Source of the DNA: Eriocheir sinensis | Lineage: Eukaryota > Arthropoda > Malacostraca > Decapoda > Varunidae | Assembly: GCF_024679095.1 (NCBI RefSeq) | Contig: NC_066518.1 | Coordinates: forward strand, 3,584,110 to 3,648,109 | Length of the DNA: 64,000 nucleotides | Direction of reading: 5' to 3' | Shown here: one piece after another, positions 1-13,600 of the stretch | Numbering within the stretch: position 1 is the stretch's first letter | Layout: each line of letters starts with the position of its first letter | Position numbers and translations under genes: made by a program | Notes under the pieces: model-generated | Database searches by the model: none | Seen by the model: the letters and a program-made list of their open reading frames with translations, nothing else | What the model was told of the DNA's origin: nothing

Positions 1-167
1 ATGTTTATAAATGAGACTATTATTTGCGCTTATCCAGTTCCTCCGATAAAAGTGGTAATGCTCGAGGTGGAAATACAAGCTCTTCATGCATCTTATTATT
101 ATCATTATTTGTAATTGAGCTTGTGGTGAGGCCGGTAGTGGTAGTGGTGATAATAGAGCTTGTAGAA

Positions 168-192
168 CTTGTAGCAGCAGAAGAAGTAATGA

Positions 193-227
<35 letters not shown>

Positions 228-378
228 GTAATAGTAGTAGTAGTAAAAGAAGTAGGAGAATACGATGGAGGAGAAGAAGAAAAATAAGGAGAAGAAGAAG
301 AAAAAGACGAAGACGAAGACGAAGACAAAGAAGAAGAAGAAGAAGAAGAAGAAGAAAAAGAAAAAGAAGAAAAAATAC
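168..378 (+). repeat. (TAG)n followed by (GAA)n microsatellites
   Basis: TAG repeats at 190-245 pass into an A/G-only GAA-rich tract at 268-377. Confidence 0.95.
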
Positions 379-1295
379 ATAATGATACAGATGGTGAACA
401 ATGATTATGGAGCGATCACCCGCGATAAATGCAAAACAAGGATCAGAAAAACATAAGCTATCGAGGACAGACTAGGAAGATAACGACCTCTCCAATCTTG
501 ACTGGCATTCCCTCGCCTCACACGCCCACGGCCCTAGGTGCTGCAGCCCTTCAAGCACGCAAGCAACATCACCTGACACTGGTATGGAAAGGCACTGCGG
601 ATGTACAAAAAAATAAAACATCTCGCTATACCCTACACATGAAACACCATCACTAAGGGCCATATTTTTAAACATTTCTGCGCCCAAGAACACGTAATTT
701 ACTAGTCTTTCGTGGGAGTTTAGGGCATTTCCAGGGGTACTTTTATGACCCTGGTGGTAGTCTGAGCCTTCTTCTGTACCGTGAACCTAAAAGAACACTC
801 ATTAGAACTCGATTAACCTCCTTTTTGACCTTTGGAAATAGTTGGTGTGAGGGGCGGGAGCATTTGACAATACCAACCTAATTTCTCACCCACTCTACCA
901 CTCGGTTCCTCTTCGTTAAAATTCACACTTACACACACAAAAAAAACACCGATTAAATAAGTGATTAAAGGGAAGAAATCGAAGAGAAAGATACCCGCAC
1001 CTCACAAGAAAAACACATATTAAAAAAAAAGTTATTGGGGGAAGAAATCGCAAAGGGAAAAATAGTACTCGGGGTCGTAGTGCAAATAGATAGAAGTCGT
1101 AAAGCGAATAGTCCTCGTCGTAAATCGAAAACAGTCTTCATCCGGGAAGGTCCTTTCTACGTACCCTCCCTCCCCCCCTCGCACCCACCCCCTCCCCCCG
1201 CCCTGGCCCTCGTTGACATTCACCTCCGGGTCAGTCTTAGCGAAAGTTGTGTTTGATGGAACGGAAGGAGGAAGAAGTGAAGTAGTGGTAACCTC
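379..1295. other. Unassigned sequence
   Basis: No gene, RNA or mobile element was recognised in this stretch. Confidence 0.4.
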
Positions 1296-1303
1296 CGTGT
1301 GTG

Positions 1304-1377
<74 letters not shown>

Positions 1378-1398
1378 AGACGCTGTGTGTTAGTGTAA

Positions 1399-1435
<37 letters not shown>

Positions 1436-1470
1436 AAAGAAAGATGATGTGTGTTAGTGTTATAGAGTGA

Positions 1471-1501
<31 letters not shown>

Positions 1502-1503
1502 TT
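1296..1503 (+). repeat. Compound (GT)n/(GA)n microsatellite
   Basis: GT runs at 1296-1342, 1400-1432 and 1473-1502 alternate with a GA run at 1342-1371. GTGTTAGTGT linkers recur between them. Confidence 0.95.
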
Positions 1504-1766
1504 AGTTTGTTTTTCCGCCTCAGTGGCCCCAGCAAGCCGCCCCGCTCCCTGCTGTTGCTTCGGGGTCACGCGCGCAAGCTTGGAGAAACTCTACCACCAC
1601 CTACCTATACTATGAACGTTTCACCGCTGCCCCCCCCCCGCTTTCCCCTTTCCGCAAAACACTAGCAAGCTTTACGAGAATGATGGATCTGCGTTGTCAA
1701 CAATCAGAAAACGCACACGGATCAACACCACACACACGTTTTTTTTGTTTTTTTTACTCTTTCTCT

Positions 1767-1769
<3 letters not shown>

Positions 1770-1864
<95 letters not shown>

Positions 1865-1884
1865 ACCACACACACACACACCAC
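1770..1884 (+). repeat. Compound (TC)n(AC)n microsatellite
   Basis: About 35 TC units pass directly into about 20 AC units. Confidence 0.97.
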
Positions 1885-2024
1885 ACTTCCCCTCCACAAT
1901 TTACTGATGACAAAAAGATAACATTATTGAATACAAACTGCTTTCAGAATTGCACTGCATGAAGCGTCTGGTCGTTTGTTGTTAGGGATCTAGAAAGCGT
2001 GATGGCAGGTCCGCCGCATGCAGG

Positions 2025-3355
2025 TGAGGTGGGGGAGAGGGGGGAGCCAGGTAAGTGAAGAGAGTGGGAGAGACAGGTGGACTAAAGGGAAAGGAGACAC
2101 TGGTGGAGAAGATTGGGAAGAAAACGAGGAAGGTGTATAGGAAAGAGAGAGAACTGTGATTGTAAGGGAATGAAATCTAGGAAAATGGTTGAAAGAAAGA
2201 CTTGGAATATAAAGAGTAATAGACTCAAAAGACGCTGGAGAAGACAAGGTGTAAAGAAAAGGAGGACGAGGAGGGCGGCAATATATAAATGGGAAAGACA
2301 GGGAAAGGAGAAAGCTTGGAAATTCAGGTACAAAAAGAATGAGAGACAGACCAATAACGTAAAAGTCTGGTTAGAAAAGAGGATTGAGAAGACCAGGCGT
2401 GAGGAGAGGAAGGAAAATTGGAAGGTACAGATAAGGGAGAAAAAGAGGAGAGAACAAGAGTTAGAGATTTAACTAAGAGGAGGATAAAATTTAATGGTGA
2501 GCTTGGAAGGGAGAGGAGGAGGAGAGGAGAGCGACCAGGTGCGAGGGTACAAAGAGGAGCAAGTGGACAAAATTTGAAGATTTAGGTATTACAAGAAGGA
2601 GGTGGAGAGGTAAACATGGAGGAGAGAGAGACTGGTTTGAGGAAAAGGAGTACTAAAGGGGAGTGAAGGGAGAAGGATGTCTAGGTATAGGTAGAGGAAG
2701 GAGGGAGGGAAGACGGCTGAAAATTTGGTTATGAAAAGAAGGAATGACAAACTTGGAAGAGAAAAAAAAATAGTTCGAGATATGGAAGACCAGGTGAGAA
2801 GGAAGGGAAATAATGATAAGATGTAAAAGGGAAGGAAGGGAAAAGGATGGCAATGTGTAGAAAGGATGGGAAGGGCAAGGATGCTAAGGTGTAGAAGGAA
2901 AGAAAAGGGGAGAAGTAAAAAAGGTAAGGAACGGAAAATTATGCTAAGGAGTACAAGAAACGAAAGAGAAGAGGATAGCAAGGTGTTGAAGAGAAGGAAA
3001 GGAAAAAGATGGCAAAGTTTAAATGGGAAAGAAGGCAAAATGAATGAACGGTGTAGAAGGAAAGGAAAGGAAAGGAAACTGAAGATGAGGTGAAGAAGGA
3101 AAGAGGAAAAAAAATGTCAGGTATAAAAGGGAAGGAAAGGAAGAGGGAAGAAAAGGAAAATCGTGGCACGTTGCAGAAGGGAAGGAAAGGAAACTGAGGA
3201 TGAGGTGAAGAAGGAAAGAGGAAAAAAAAGTCAGGTATAGAAGGGAAGGAAAGGAAAATCATGGCACGTTGCAGAAGGGAAGGAAAGAATAAAGATGTGA
3301 AGGTGGAGGAAAGTATAAAGAATTCGAACATTTGGAAAGAGAAAGAGGAAAAATA
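2025..3355 (+). repeat. 1.3-kb polypurine tract with internal duplications
   Basis: The plus strand is almost entirely A and G. Within it, 3075-3300 is a ~100-115-bp duplication marked by GAAACTGA(A/G)GATGAGGTG and TGGCACGTTGCAG at 3162 and 3261. Open frames here are artefacts of composition. Confidence 0.85.
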
Positions 3356-4520
3356 GACTTAAAATGAACTGCTGTATAAGAGGCCGTGTGCTACATCGCT
3401 ATACTGCCGGTCCAGGGAGCAGGTTGTTTGTTTGCTCATCAGGTATTACAGCTGCTAATGGGGAGGGAAAGATTTATTCGGCAATTATCTCGGAGAACAA
3501 GTTAGACGAATTAAGACTGGGAGCTACTTTTTGCCCCCGCCATGATGCAGGCCAATTAGTAAACAGATGAATAAGTTGACACATAAATAAATAAGCAAAT
3601 GATTAACTGACCAACTAATAAAGTAAAACTATTTGTAAGTAGGTGAGTCAGTCGGCCAGTCAGGAAATGAATAACCAAGCAAATAAGTGAATAAGAAACG
3701 GGTGAATAAAGTAGCAAATAAAAAAAGGTAATGAACTAATTAGTAAGCAGGTACATTTACAGATAAAAAGAGTAAATCATCATATAGTAGCGTAGTAGAA
3801 ATAATAAACTACGAGACATTTTCTTTAAGCCATGGGATAACGCTGCTCTAATGCTCGTGACGCCGGGAACACCACAACCAAATGAGGGAACGCTTAGCTT
3901 GAAGGACATTATTGATGCGTCCAGCTCAAGTCGAGGATGGAGATAATAAAGGGATCTGAAAGCAAACTTGGGACACTGATAAGCTGAAGATAAGACAGGT
4001 ATGAAAATAAATTAAACCAGGGAGACTGGGAAATATAAGGCGCCTATTGGGAATGTACAATAAAGCTATGAACTCTGAATTAATTGTGAGGTAAATGTCA
4101 GGGGATAATCTTATAAACTTTACATGGAGTACTATGCAAAGGGAAAGGAATAAGGGGATAGGTAAGGAAGGAGAAGGAGAGAGATAAAAGGAAAGAAGAT
4201 GCAAGGTAGGGTAAAAAGGAAAAGGGTGGGGTAGGAGAAGAAATGGCAAGTAAGGCGATAGAGGGGAAGGTCAAGGAAGCAGATGAAAAGTATTGCCTTG
4301 GTATCGGGGAGTCTGGGGTTGGAAGGTCTCGCGGTTCAGAGCAGATTCCAGTAAGATATGCGATCATGCTACAGGTTTTCCCTCGACGCAGGGTGATTTG
4401 ATCTCGAAAGATGAGTCTTGAGGCGTGGTTGACAAATTAGATACTGTGATAGGCCTCAGTATAAAACGATGTATTTGGGTAACCGATTAAGGAATAGGTA
4501 ATACAGCAATCGTTCCTACT
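3356..4520. other. Unassigned, AATAAG-rich in part
   Basis: The part at 3560-3790 is a degenerate AAATAAGT-like simple repeat. No gene is recognised in the rest. Confidence 0.4.
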
Positions 4521-4547
4521 GCAACCACAACAGCAGCAGCAGCAGTG

Positions 4548-4604
<57 letters not shown>

Positions 4605-4651
4605 GCAGCAGTAACAACAACAACACCAACAAAAACTACTACTTCTACTAT

Positions 4652-4688
<37 letters not shown>

Positions 4689-4690
4689 GT
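4521..4690 (+). repeat. (CAA)n/(CAG)n and (TAC)n microsatellites
   Basis: CAG and CAA units at 4521-4630 precede TAC units at 4640-4687. Confidence 0.95.
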
Positions 4691-5172
4691 TACTTATATA
4701 TTTTCGCTTTAGTGAGACGGAACAGACAACAGCCTGAACGAGGAGGTCACAGAGTCGTGTCCTAGCCTTTCCTAGGAGGCCGGCGAGGGTCAGGATATGT
4801 AACATCAGCTGAACAAGAAGATCCGTCATGTCAACAAGAGGATCCGTCAGGCGAACATGAGGATCCGTGTGCTGCAGGAGAGAAAGTGTGAGAGCCATTC
4901 CTGACGTCACTTCCTGTTTATCTGGCATTCCCAAGTCAGACGGAACATTAGAAAACTGTCCGGCGCGGCGCGGGAAAGTAAAAGTTGTGGCAGCGGTGTC
5001 CGTCACGGGGCGTGGACGTGCCGCTCCGTGGCGCTGACGGGGATGAGGTGCACCACTTTTACCGCTCCTGCTGTGCCGCTACTGCTAAAACTGCTGCTGC
5101 TGCTGACGACGATAATGATGATATCAATGCTTTTGAAGCTGCCACTGTTTATTGTACTCTTAATATTGCGGT

Positions 5173-5516
<344 letters not shown>

Positions 5517-5517
<1 letters not shown>

Positions 5518-5960
5518 TAAAGACGAAGCGGAAGAAAGACAATATTCATCAGTCATCCTTGCATGTTATGGTTATGACTTACATGCTTCCACATTTTCTC
5601 TGATTACAGGAATTGTTCACCAATGTATCGGGTTTCATTTTTCACGTGCGATGATTTGTACTTACGGAGCCATTTTTCCCGCTGACATGAACGATCACAT
5701 CATGGCTTCCTTCACCCACCGTTATAAATGATCAGAGAAAGCTAGATCTATAGTTATTTTTACTTGCAAGCACAGAGTTTTATTGCCAGCGCCATCCCCA
5801 AACCGCATTCCTGTGTGCTCCGGCGCAGCTTCCAAATGGCCAACACTGCCGTGCACGTGACCAGCTGCCATCTCTGTGTATCATATGCTCTGTACAGCAC
5901 TCAAAATTTATATTCGGAATTTCAGTTGCTGTTGTAAAAATAAGTATTAAATATTCATAT
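5517..5960. other. Unassigned sequence
   Basis: No recognisable gene or element is seen. Confidence 0.4.
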
Positions 5961-5990
5961 ATACTACTACTTTTACCGCTACTACTACAT

Positions 5991-6027
<37 letters not shown>

Positions 6028-6032
6028 TACTG

Positions 6033-6066
<34 letters not shown>

Positions 6067-6198
6067 TACTGCTACAACTACTACTGCCGCTACTGCTGCT
6101 GCTGCTGCTACAATACTACTACTACTACTACTACTGCGACGACGACGACGACGACGACTGCTACTATTGCTACCACTACTACTACTACTATTACTCGT

Positions 6199-6229
<31 letters not shown>

Positions 6230-6246
6230 GACGACGACGACGACTT
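5961..6246 (+). repeat. (CTA)n with CGA and CTG variants
   Basis: Nearly 290 bp of CTA-type units include CGACGACGA blocks at 6136-6158 and 6228-6243. Confidence 0.95.
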
Positions 6247-6348
6247 CTAGCGGCACTGATAATAAACATCATTTTCAGGTCAAATGGAGACGTATGTTCC
6301 CAATCGCCGGATACCGTGCTGTTGATGGCGCTGCAGGCGTTGTGGTAG

Positions 6349-6381
<33 letters not shown>

Positions 6382-7184
6382 GTTCTATACCAGTGCGTAC
6401 CTACCACTTCAAGACAGATTGCCTGCCTGCCTGCCTGCCTTTCTATTTGCCTGCTGCCTGCTTGCTCATCTACCTCCCGTATTATCTTTCACTCACGTAA
6501 GGCACAGCACAAGTGGGTCCTTTCTCCTCCACTATCGCCATCTGCTGCAACGCTAACACCAGGCCCGGCAATAGTACACTGGCCGGGAAAAATAAATTGC
6601 AATATAGCGACAATGTGTACGAAAGCTCGAACACATTCCACGTACTTTGTAGCGTTGATGAAGGTTCTATCTTTTTATGGTACACCTCTGATTTGAAAGT
6701 TGGGCTATTAAGCAGTAGTTAGGAAGATGAGTAGATAAAAGTTAGATAAGTAAGTAGGTTAGAGGAAGACTAACTAACGGGGTGCATACGCTAGGGGGCT
6801 CGTCGCTTCATTCACCCCCAGCCTCCACCCCCAACGGTCCCTCCGAGCGAGCCCCACTGAAACACTGGTCTAATGTCTCCTTTTCTTCTATATCCGAATT
6901 TGAGGGAACTCCACAATGCCATGTAGAAAATCCAAAAGTCAATGTCTGCTGCTTAAAACGTGAAAATATATCATGAGGTTATATCCGCATTCTCTTTTTA
7001 TTAAGCGTCAAAAAATATATAAAAAAGTGAAATCCGCACTCTCTCATTATTAGCGGCCGTTGCGTTAGAAATCTTTTGGGTGTATTTTTCTTAATCCGAG
7101 AGAAAAATGTTGGCAAGTATAACCAAAGAATGCGATACTCGGCAAGCGTCAAGAGCAACACTCAAAACAGATATTTCTTTGAGG
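6247..7184. other. Unassigned, short (AC)n at 6352-6381
   Basis: A (CCTG)n run lies at 6421-6442. No gene is recognised. Confidence 0.4.
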
Positions 7185-7985
7185 TAAACATCACAGCAGG
7201 GATAGGGTACAGGACAGAAGGCTGCTGCCACTTTATATGATTCTAAATTTACATAGGTTTACATAGATATTCAGACCACATAGACCCTATGGCTCAGACT
7301 ACTCCGTTCTTAAACTTAAGTTAATTCATATCAATCAGATGGCACCAGAACTTTGCATTTCTACTTTAGTAAATATTAAGTTGGAGGAAGTGTCGGTCAA
7401 GCTTGTTTTTAAAGGAGTCAATCGTGTTACACTGGACCACTGAAGGTGGAAGCTATTTCCATTCTCGCACTACAACGTTGGTGAAGAAAAATTTGGTGCA
7501 GTCTGAATTTACTTTTTTATACTCAGGTTTTGTACCATTATTTCTTGTTCGCAAAGTGTCATCGATCATAAACAATTCAGATTTGCCCACATTCGTAAAT
7601 CCATTAAGTATTTTAAAACATTCGATCAGTTTTCCTCAGAGGCGACGTTTCTCAAGAGAGAACAAGTTAAAAGTTGAGAGCCTCTCGTCGTAAGGTTTGT
7701 TACACAAGGAAGAGATCAATTTTGTTGCCTGACGTTGAACACCTAATTTAGCAATGTCCTTTGCATGGTGGGGAGACCAAAACTGTACCGCATATTCAAA
7801 GTGGGGTCTGACTAAACGATTGTAAAGCAGAGTAGCTACTTCATCTTTATTTTTTAATCAAAAGTTTCTCGTAATGAAGCCCAACATTATGTTCGCTATA
7901 TTTACTGCTTCAATGCATTGCTGTGAGACTTATAGATATGACGCGATTTCGAGACCCAGATACTTGACGCATTACAACATTATCT
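7185..7985 (-). pseudogene. CR1-like non-LTR retrotransposon, reverse transcriptase C-terminus
   Basis: Read on the minus strand, it gives the typical C-terminal blocks: [26 protein letters not shown] (7765-7815), [25 protein letters not shown] and DSFKNKLDRHF. Several in-frame stops interrupt it (for example after ITRNF and after KRRL), so it is dead. The 5' parts (endonuclease and RT palm) are absent, the usual 5' truncation. The clade (CR1/L2-like) is inferred from remembered family patterns. Confidence 0.75.
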
Positions 7986-8190
7986 CGCCACGGCCACGAC
8001 AGCACGATGCACGGCAGGCAGGAGAGGCGCAGCAGGAGACGTCACCGTCAAGTTTCCTCATTGCAGCACGGAGGGTCGTCCACTCCACTACACGCATCAC
8101 GCATTAGTGTAAACAGAAAAATGCCGACAATTGGATGCTGGGATTCCAGTAACTACATATTAGAGATGAAAGTAGTTAGAAAAAAATCGG

Positions 8191-8354
<164 letters not shown>

Positions 8355-9639
8355 GATGGCTGGCACCCCTGTCCTGCCCTTTCACCCACGGGCAGTATGG
8401 TTGGCCTTTCACCCGCCTGCCAGAGTTTCACCCGCAGCATGTCAGCGTCGCCACACCCGCCTCCTCGCCCCCACACCGCGGCGGGGAAAGTTGCCCGCAG
8501 GAGAAAGTGCCTGACGTCAGGAGGTGCCCAGGAGAGGCGAGGTGAAGGAGGGAACACCTTTGTGGGTCAGGGCGTTGGTGGGGACGGGAGGGCTTAGGAA
8601 CACCCTCTTCAGACTCCTTTCTTTGGGACTCGAAGTGTCACCCTGCCTGGCCACAGGTTACGAGGCCAGGTGTATCACTTTACGGCACCGACGAGCATTG
8701 TGGCCGATACTCAGACGTTTCCTGAAGACATTTATTTTTGTCTGGGTATTTCCTGACGTTCTCTTCAGTTTCGTTTCGTTGGCGTTCAAGATGTAATGTT
8801 TTTGCATTGACACATCCTTGATAGCTTTTTCCTGTATCGTGCTCCATTTTGCTGTACATTTTATCTGATTTTCTAAAAAAAAAAAGTAAGCAAAACGAGG
8901 ACTCTTGTTTGCTAGTGGCTGTGCCAGGAAGCAAAACAACACAGTTACATGACTTCACAGTCAATAAAAAAATCGTAATAGATCATTTTCTCGAACCCCA
9001 GTTGTAAGCGATAAAAAAAAGTAACAGCGAGTTTCCTGAGGTACATAAGACAGGCAGCACGCGACTAGACTGCAAAGGAAAACCGTGACGAGAGTTGTAT
9101 GATCGAAAAGTCAAAGGGGACTGTAGTTATAAAGCTTCCCTTGACATTTCTCTATTAACTCCAACGTGTACCAACGGGAATGAAGAATGGTTCGCGGGCC
9201 AAAGATTACCGCTCCAAACTAACCACGGAATATAAAAAGTGTGTTATCCTACTCGAAAACAACAACAACGATAATCTCTTATTACCTCTCGCCGATTCGC
9301 AATAAAAACCATGAAAGATACATATCCACAAAAAATGCAAATTATATAAATGATGAGGAAGCGATATGTAAAATAAGGAATAAAAAAAGGAGGAAGTAGA
9401 GAAGGAGTTTAGAAAATAACAGGAAAAGAAAAGAGAGAACTTAAAAAAAATGAAATAGGTAAAAATATGAAAAAAGGTCTGGAGATTAAAAAAGAAAAAT
9501 CAAACTAAATCAATAGAATAATAGACCGTGGAGTAGAGAAGTGGAAGGGGAGACAAGACACGGGAGACAAAGAGAGCCACAAGACAAGTTAAGCCAGGAG
9601 GGAATGACCTATGGGGGGAGGAAAAGAAATATATGGTAT
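8355..9639. other. Unassigned sequence
   Basis: The first 300 bases are GC-rich and the rest AT-rich. No coding exon or element could be supported. Confidence 0.4.
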
Positions 9640-10350
9640 AGGTCAGACGCGGACAGATGGATGGAAGGGGATGGACGATGTGAGAATACGGGCTGAAAAT
9701 ATGTAGAGGGCGGTGAAGGCGGGAAATATTGTAACAGATTAGCATAGGGGAGTGCTGGGAGTGTGTACCAAGAGCATACAGTAGGTGGGAGGGAGGGAAG
9801 GAGCAGACTTGTACATATATGAGACGTTTCAATGGAATGCAGAGGGAAGGGGAGGAGGTGCGGGGCGGGGAATACATAGGCAGGGATTGATGAGTCGAAA
9901 AGGAGGACAAGGTATGCCATGTTAAGAGACTGCAGGGTAAGCGGGAGGCTGCGGAGACGTAGACAAATGAACGTTGGGAGCCACAGAAAGGACGAGAGAG
10001 CTGTGGAGGCGTAGGCAAGACGGCCGGAGGACTGACTGCACAAGTGGATGGGTGAGGTGGGAGGCGACGTGGATGGATGAGTGTATGGGAGTGGAGGGAA
10101 TGCATGAGGAGATCGTAGGAGGTGGAGTTCATTTCTGCAATCTCTCTTTTGTATGGTGAGGGAGAGGAGGGAAGCAGGGAGGCATAGGCGGGTGGTTCGA
10201 GGCCTGACTGCATAAGTGGAGAGATGAGATGGAGACATGGAAAGATGGGTTTGGGGGAGTGAAGGGAATGCATAAAGGCTTCGTAGGTTGAGTTCATTGC
10301 TGCCTATCTCTGTTGTATGGTGAGGGAGGGGAGGGATGGGAAGGGGGAGG
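9640..10350 (+). repeat. Diverged ~172-bp minisatellite, G-rich plus strand
   Basis: CTGACTGCA(C/T)AAGTGG recurs at 10032 and 10204, and GGTGAGGGAG, GGGAATGCAT and GAGTTCAT also repeat at the same spacing. Older copies extend towards 9640. The two long overlapping minus-strand open frames here reflect this repeat. Confidence 0.7.
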
Positions 10351-12514
10351 GAAGAGGCGGTACCTTTGAAGTGTCTAATGATGTGAGGCGGCCGCTGATG
10401 GGCGAGTGAGCGGCGTCTGTCGTCTGTTAAGTGAGTTGAGTGTTGCGTTGACCTGTCTGTCTGCCAGCACACGACTTCCAAGATAAGATGTCCGCACACA
10501 CTTGGTTAGTACACTTTCTAAGACTATATATATATTTTTCTTAAGTTTCACATCTACTTTTCTTCGGTTTTTCTTCCCTGCTTCCTCATTTAATTATTCT
10601 TATCATCATCATATTTTTCTTTTTTTCATTTTAACTTCTATTTCGTTCTTTTATCCTTCTCCCATTATTCAGAGCTCTAGTCAGGCAGGTCATTTATTTA
10701 ATTCTGTTTTCTTTCTTATCTTCTCTTTTACATACGATTAATCTCTTTGCATATCGATCACACACTCAGCAAAAACACTACGATTTCTGCCTAAAATACC
10801 ACTAACCTACTAACCTCTTATATACCAACAGGCCATAACCTTGCAGAATACTTCCCCACATCCTCTCTGCAAGCTACATTATGTCACACTCCTCCAGCTT
10901 ATCAACATATTACTTGAGTTTTCCCTCGCCTTTACTTACAGGGATGAGGATGACAAACATTCTCGAGATTTAAAGTTTTCCCCAAGCTTCCACTTAACTC
11001 GTTTTTTCTGCTATAATGACCATCAAACCGGGTACACCTAATACGTGTGTTTCAATAAAAATTCACGTGACCTATCTTCAAACACCATTATGGAAAGTAA
11101 GTACCATTAAGACACAACCTTAATACACACCATCGTTTACATAATATTAAACACGCCATCCACGGACTATGAATTATAGCATACGAGAATCTTCGCAAAA
11201 AAAAAATCATTATGAACAGTGATGTCTTTTAAAACGGACTCATGACGCACACCAACTCCCCCACCTGTGAAGCAACACCCTCACACAGCAACACAACCCC
11301 TCTGACCAGCCTTTCCTAAGTCCTCTGCTGTCTCGTACTAACACAGCACCCTCAATCATTCCTCAACAACAGGTTTCTTCATTTTTTTCAGTACCATCAC
11401 ATCTATGGATATCTTAACATGGTCGACCCAAAAACAACTGAAAATGAAATATAAACCTGTCTTAAGTTTTCAAGGGAGCAATGTAAAATGTCCTTCACAA
11501 GCAAATTTTACTTCTGCAAATGTCACACGAATGAACTTAAAGGGCTTTCACGGTTTCTAAGAAGGCTGAACACAAGAAAATTTAAGCTGCCCCTGTAAAA
11601 ATTGGTCTGATTTCATAGCACTGCCCTTATATATCGAATCAATGTCTCTTTGTCAAGCCACACATACTGTCTTTTCAAACAATGTCTTCCTCACTATGCG
11701 AATCCCTAATTCTCACTTTTCTTCTCGGGCACCTGCATATAATTTTTTTAACCCCCTTCCCATCAGTAAACATCATATTTTCTCTCGTCCTCTACAACCC
11801 TGGTACCGTAACCTAATAACTCACGTGCTTCCTCAATAATGTGAGAAAATACTTGATTCAGTCTTTATTAATCCACCATTACTTCTAAGGTAATTGCCCA
11901 ATCATTCATCTTTACCCCACCCATTACTTCGCTTACCCATTTTCCTCGGCAACAATGACTCCAGCACCCCCAGGACCCCTACTGTTCCCCAGCTAATACA
12001 TCAAATACCTGTCATGCCTCCCAATACTCACCTTGCACCTCGCCAGTACCTCACTTCCTGTTGCTGTATATTTACGTAACACACCTTTCGTTTCCTCCTA
12101 CACAGTACCCGTGGCTTCCTGTATTCTTGTTTGCTATACCTATATTTGTAAGTTATGGCAAATAGATTCGCTTCTGTTTTATCTGTGTCATATTTTGCAG
12201 CTATGAGATTGATTTCAGAGCAAGGCAGAACCGCTTAAGGCTCGGAAAATTAGCTCGTCTACAGCCATTCGTAGGCTTTAAATATATATAATGAAAACAA
12301 CAACAACAACAATCCTGACACTGCTGTTTGATATTAAGAAAAACTGAGATCACCATCGTTTCCCTGAGGATATTCTGCATTGCATTAGTATAAATTTGAA
12401 ACTGTAATGAAAGCACAAATATACGAAAATGAGGGTGGAGTAAAATAGTAGATACATCAAGATTTTCTCCCACATATTTGGATTGGACTCCTCATTGCTT
12501 CGCTAATTTTATAA
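10351..12514. other. Unassigned AT-rich sequence
   Basis: This is the longest stretch without long microsatellites. Short open frames lack any family pattern, and no gene is recognised. Confidence 0.4.
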
Positions 12515-13107
12515 GGTTATAACTTTAACCACGCCAGAACGGACCCTCTTCAATACTAAACTATATCTTACAACACGCCAGAACAGACCCTCTTGCAGGA
12601 CTAGGCTATAACTTAAACACGTCAGAGTAGATCCTCTTGCAAAATTAGGCTATTAAAACGCCAGAACAAACCCTCTTGCAAGACTAGGCTATAACTAAGT
12701 CTTAAAACACATTAGATTAGACCCTCTTGCAGAACTAGGCTATAACTTAAAACACGTCAAAATAGACCCTCTTGCAGGACTAGGCTATAACTTAAAACAC
12801 GCCAGAATAGACCTTCTTGCAGGACTAGGCTAAAACTTAAATCACGCCACAACAGACCCTCTTGCAGAACTAGGCTATAACTTAAAACACGCCAGAAAAT
12901 ACCATCTTGCAGGACTAGGCTATAACTTAAAACACGCCAGAATAGACCTTCTTGCAGGACTAGGCTATAACTTAAAACACGCCAGAATAGACCCTCTTGC
13001 AGGACTAGGCTAAAACTTAAAACACGCCAGAATAGACCCTCTTGCAGGACTAGGCTATAACTTAATGCACGTCAGAACAGACCCTTTTGCAAAACTAGGC
13101 TATTAAA
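12515..13107 (+). repeat. 45-bp tandem array, about 13 copies
   Basis: The unit contains CGCCAGAATAGACC, CTCTTGCAGGACTAGGC and TATAACTTAA. Most units are exactly 45 bp (for example TAGGC at 12781 and 12826). A few are shortened, with the ATAACTTAA part deleted. There is no spacer diversity, so it is not a CRISPR. Confidence 0.95.
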
Positions 13108-13525
13108 ACAACTTTATTCTACGTTTATAATTAGTTGGTACTGTTCCATACTCTACTACCTTGAACAATTTATTTATTTCCAACGCCGTTATTTATATTC
13201 CTTACGATTCATAATAACCTTGAAAATAGTAAACATGATACAAAATAATGATGACAGGAAAACAATGTGATGATAAAAACATCAAACATAAACAAGAGAA
13301 ACATCAGTAACAATCTAGTAGGCTACGAATAATAAGATGCACAGAATGTTATCAAATCTCATATATAAAGAGTAGACAGCCACTTATGACGCAACGGGCA
13401 CAAGCCACTACCGGTAGGGCATAAGTGTGTGAATAGGTGGTCTAGGGAATTATATAATGACCATAGTAATGCATAGTTGATCTGATCTTAAATATTGTTA
13501 TCGAAAAGTTATTCCTATTATATAT

Positions 13526-13530
<5 letters not shown>

Positions 13531-13599
<69 letters not shown>
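13531..13599 (+). repeat. (GA)n microsatellite
   Basis: An uninterrupted GA run of about 34 units. Confidence 0.97.

Positions 13600-13600
<1 letters not shown>

Noticed and set aside
2082..3331. Several open frames on both strands
   Set aside because: These are artefacts of the polypurine/polypyrimidine composition.
9500..10499. Two long overlapping minus-strand open frames (265 and 296 codons)
   Set aside because: They lie in a diverged ~172-bp minisatellite with strong strand composition bias. Both frames are open at once, and the peptides are Ser/Pro/Leu-rich with no family pattern.
12515..13107. CRISPR-like regular array
   Set aside because: The units are directly adjacent with no variable spacers, and the genome is eukaryotic.
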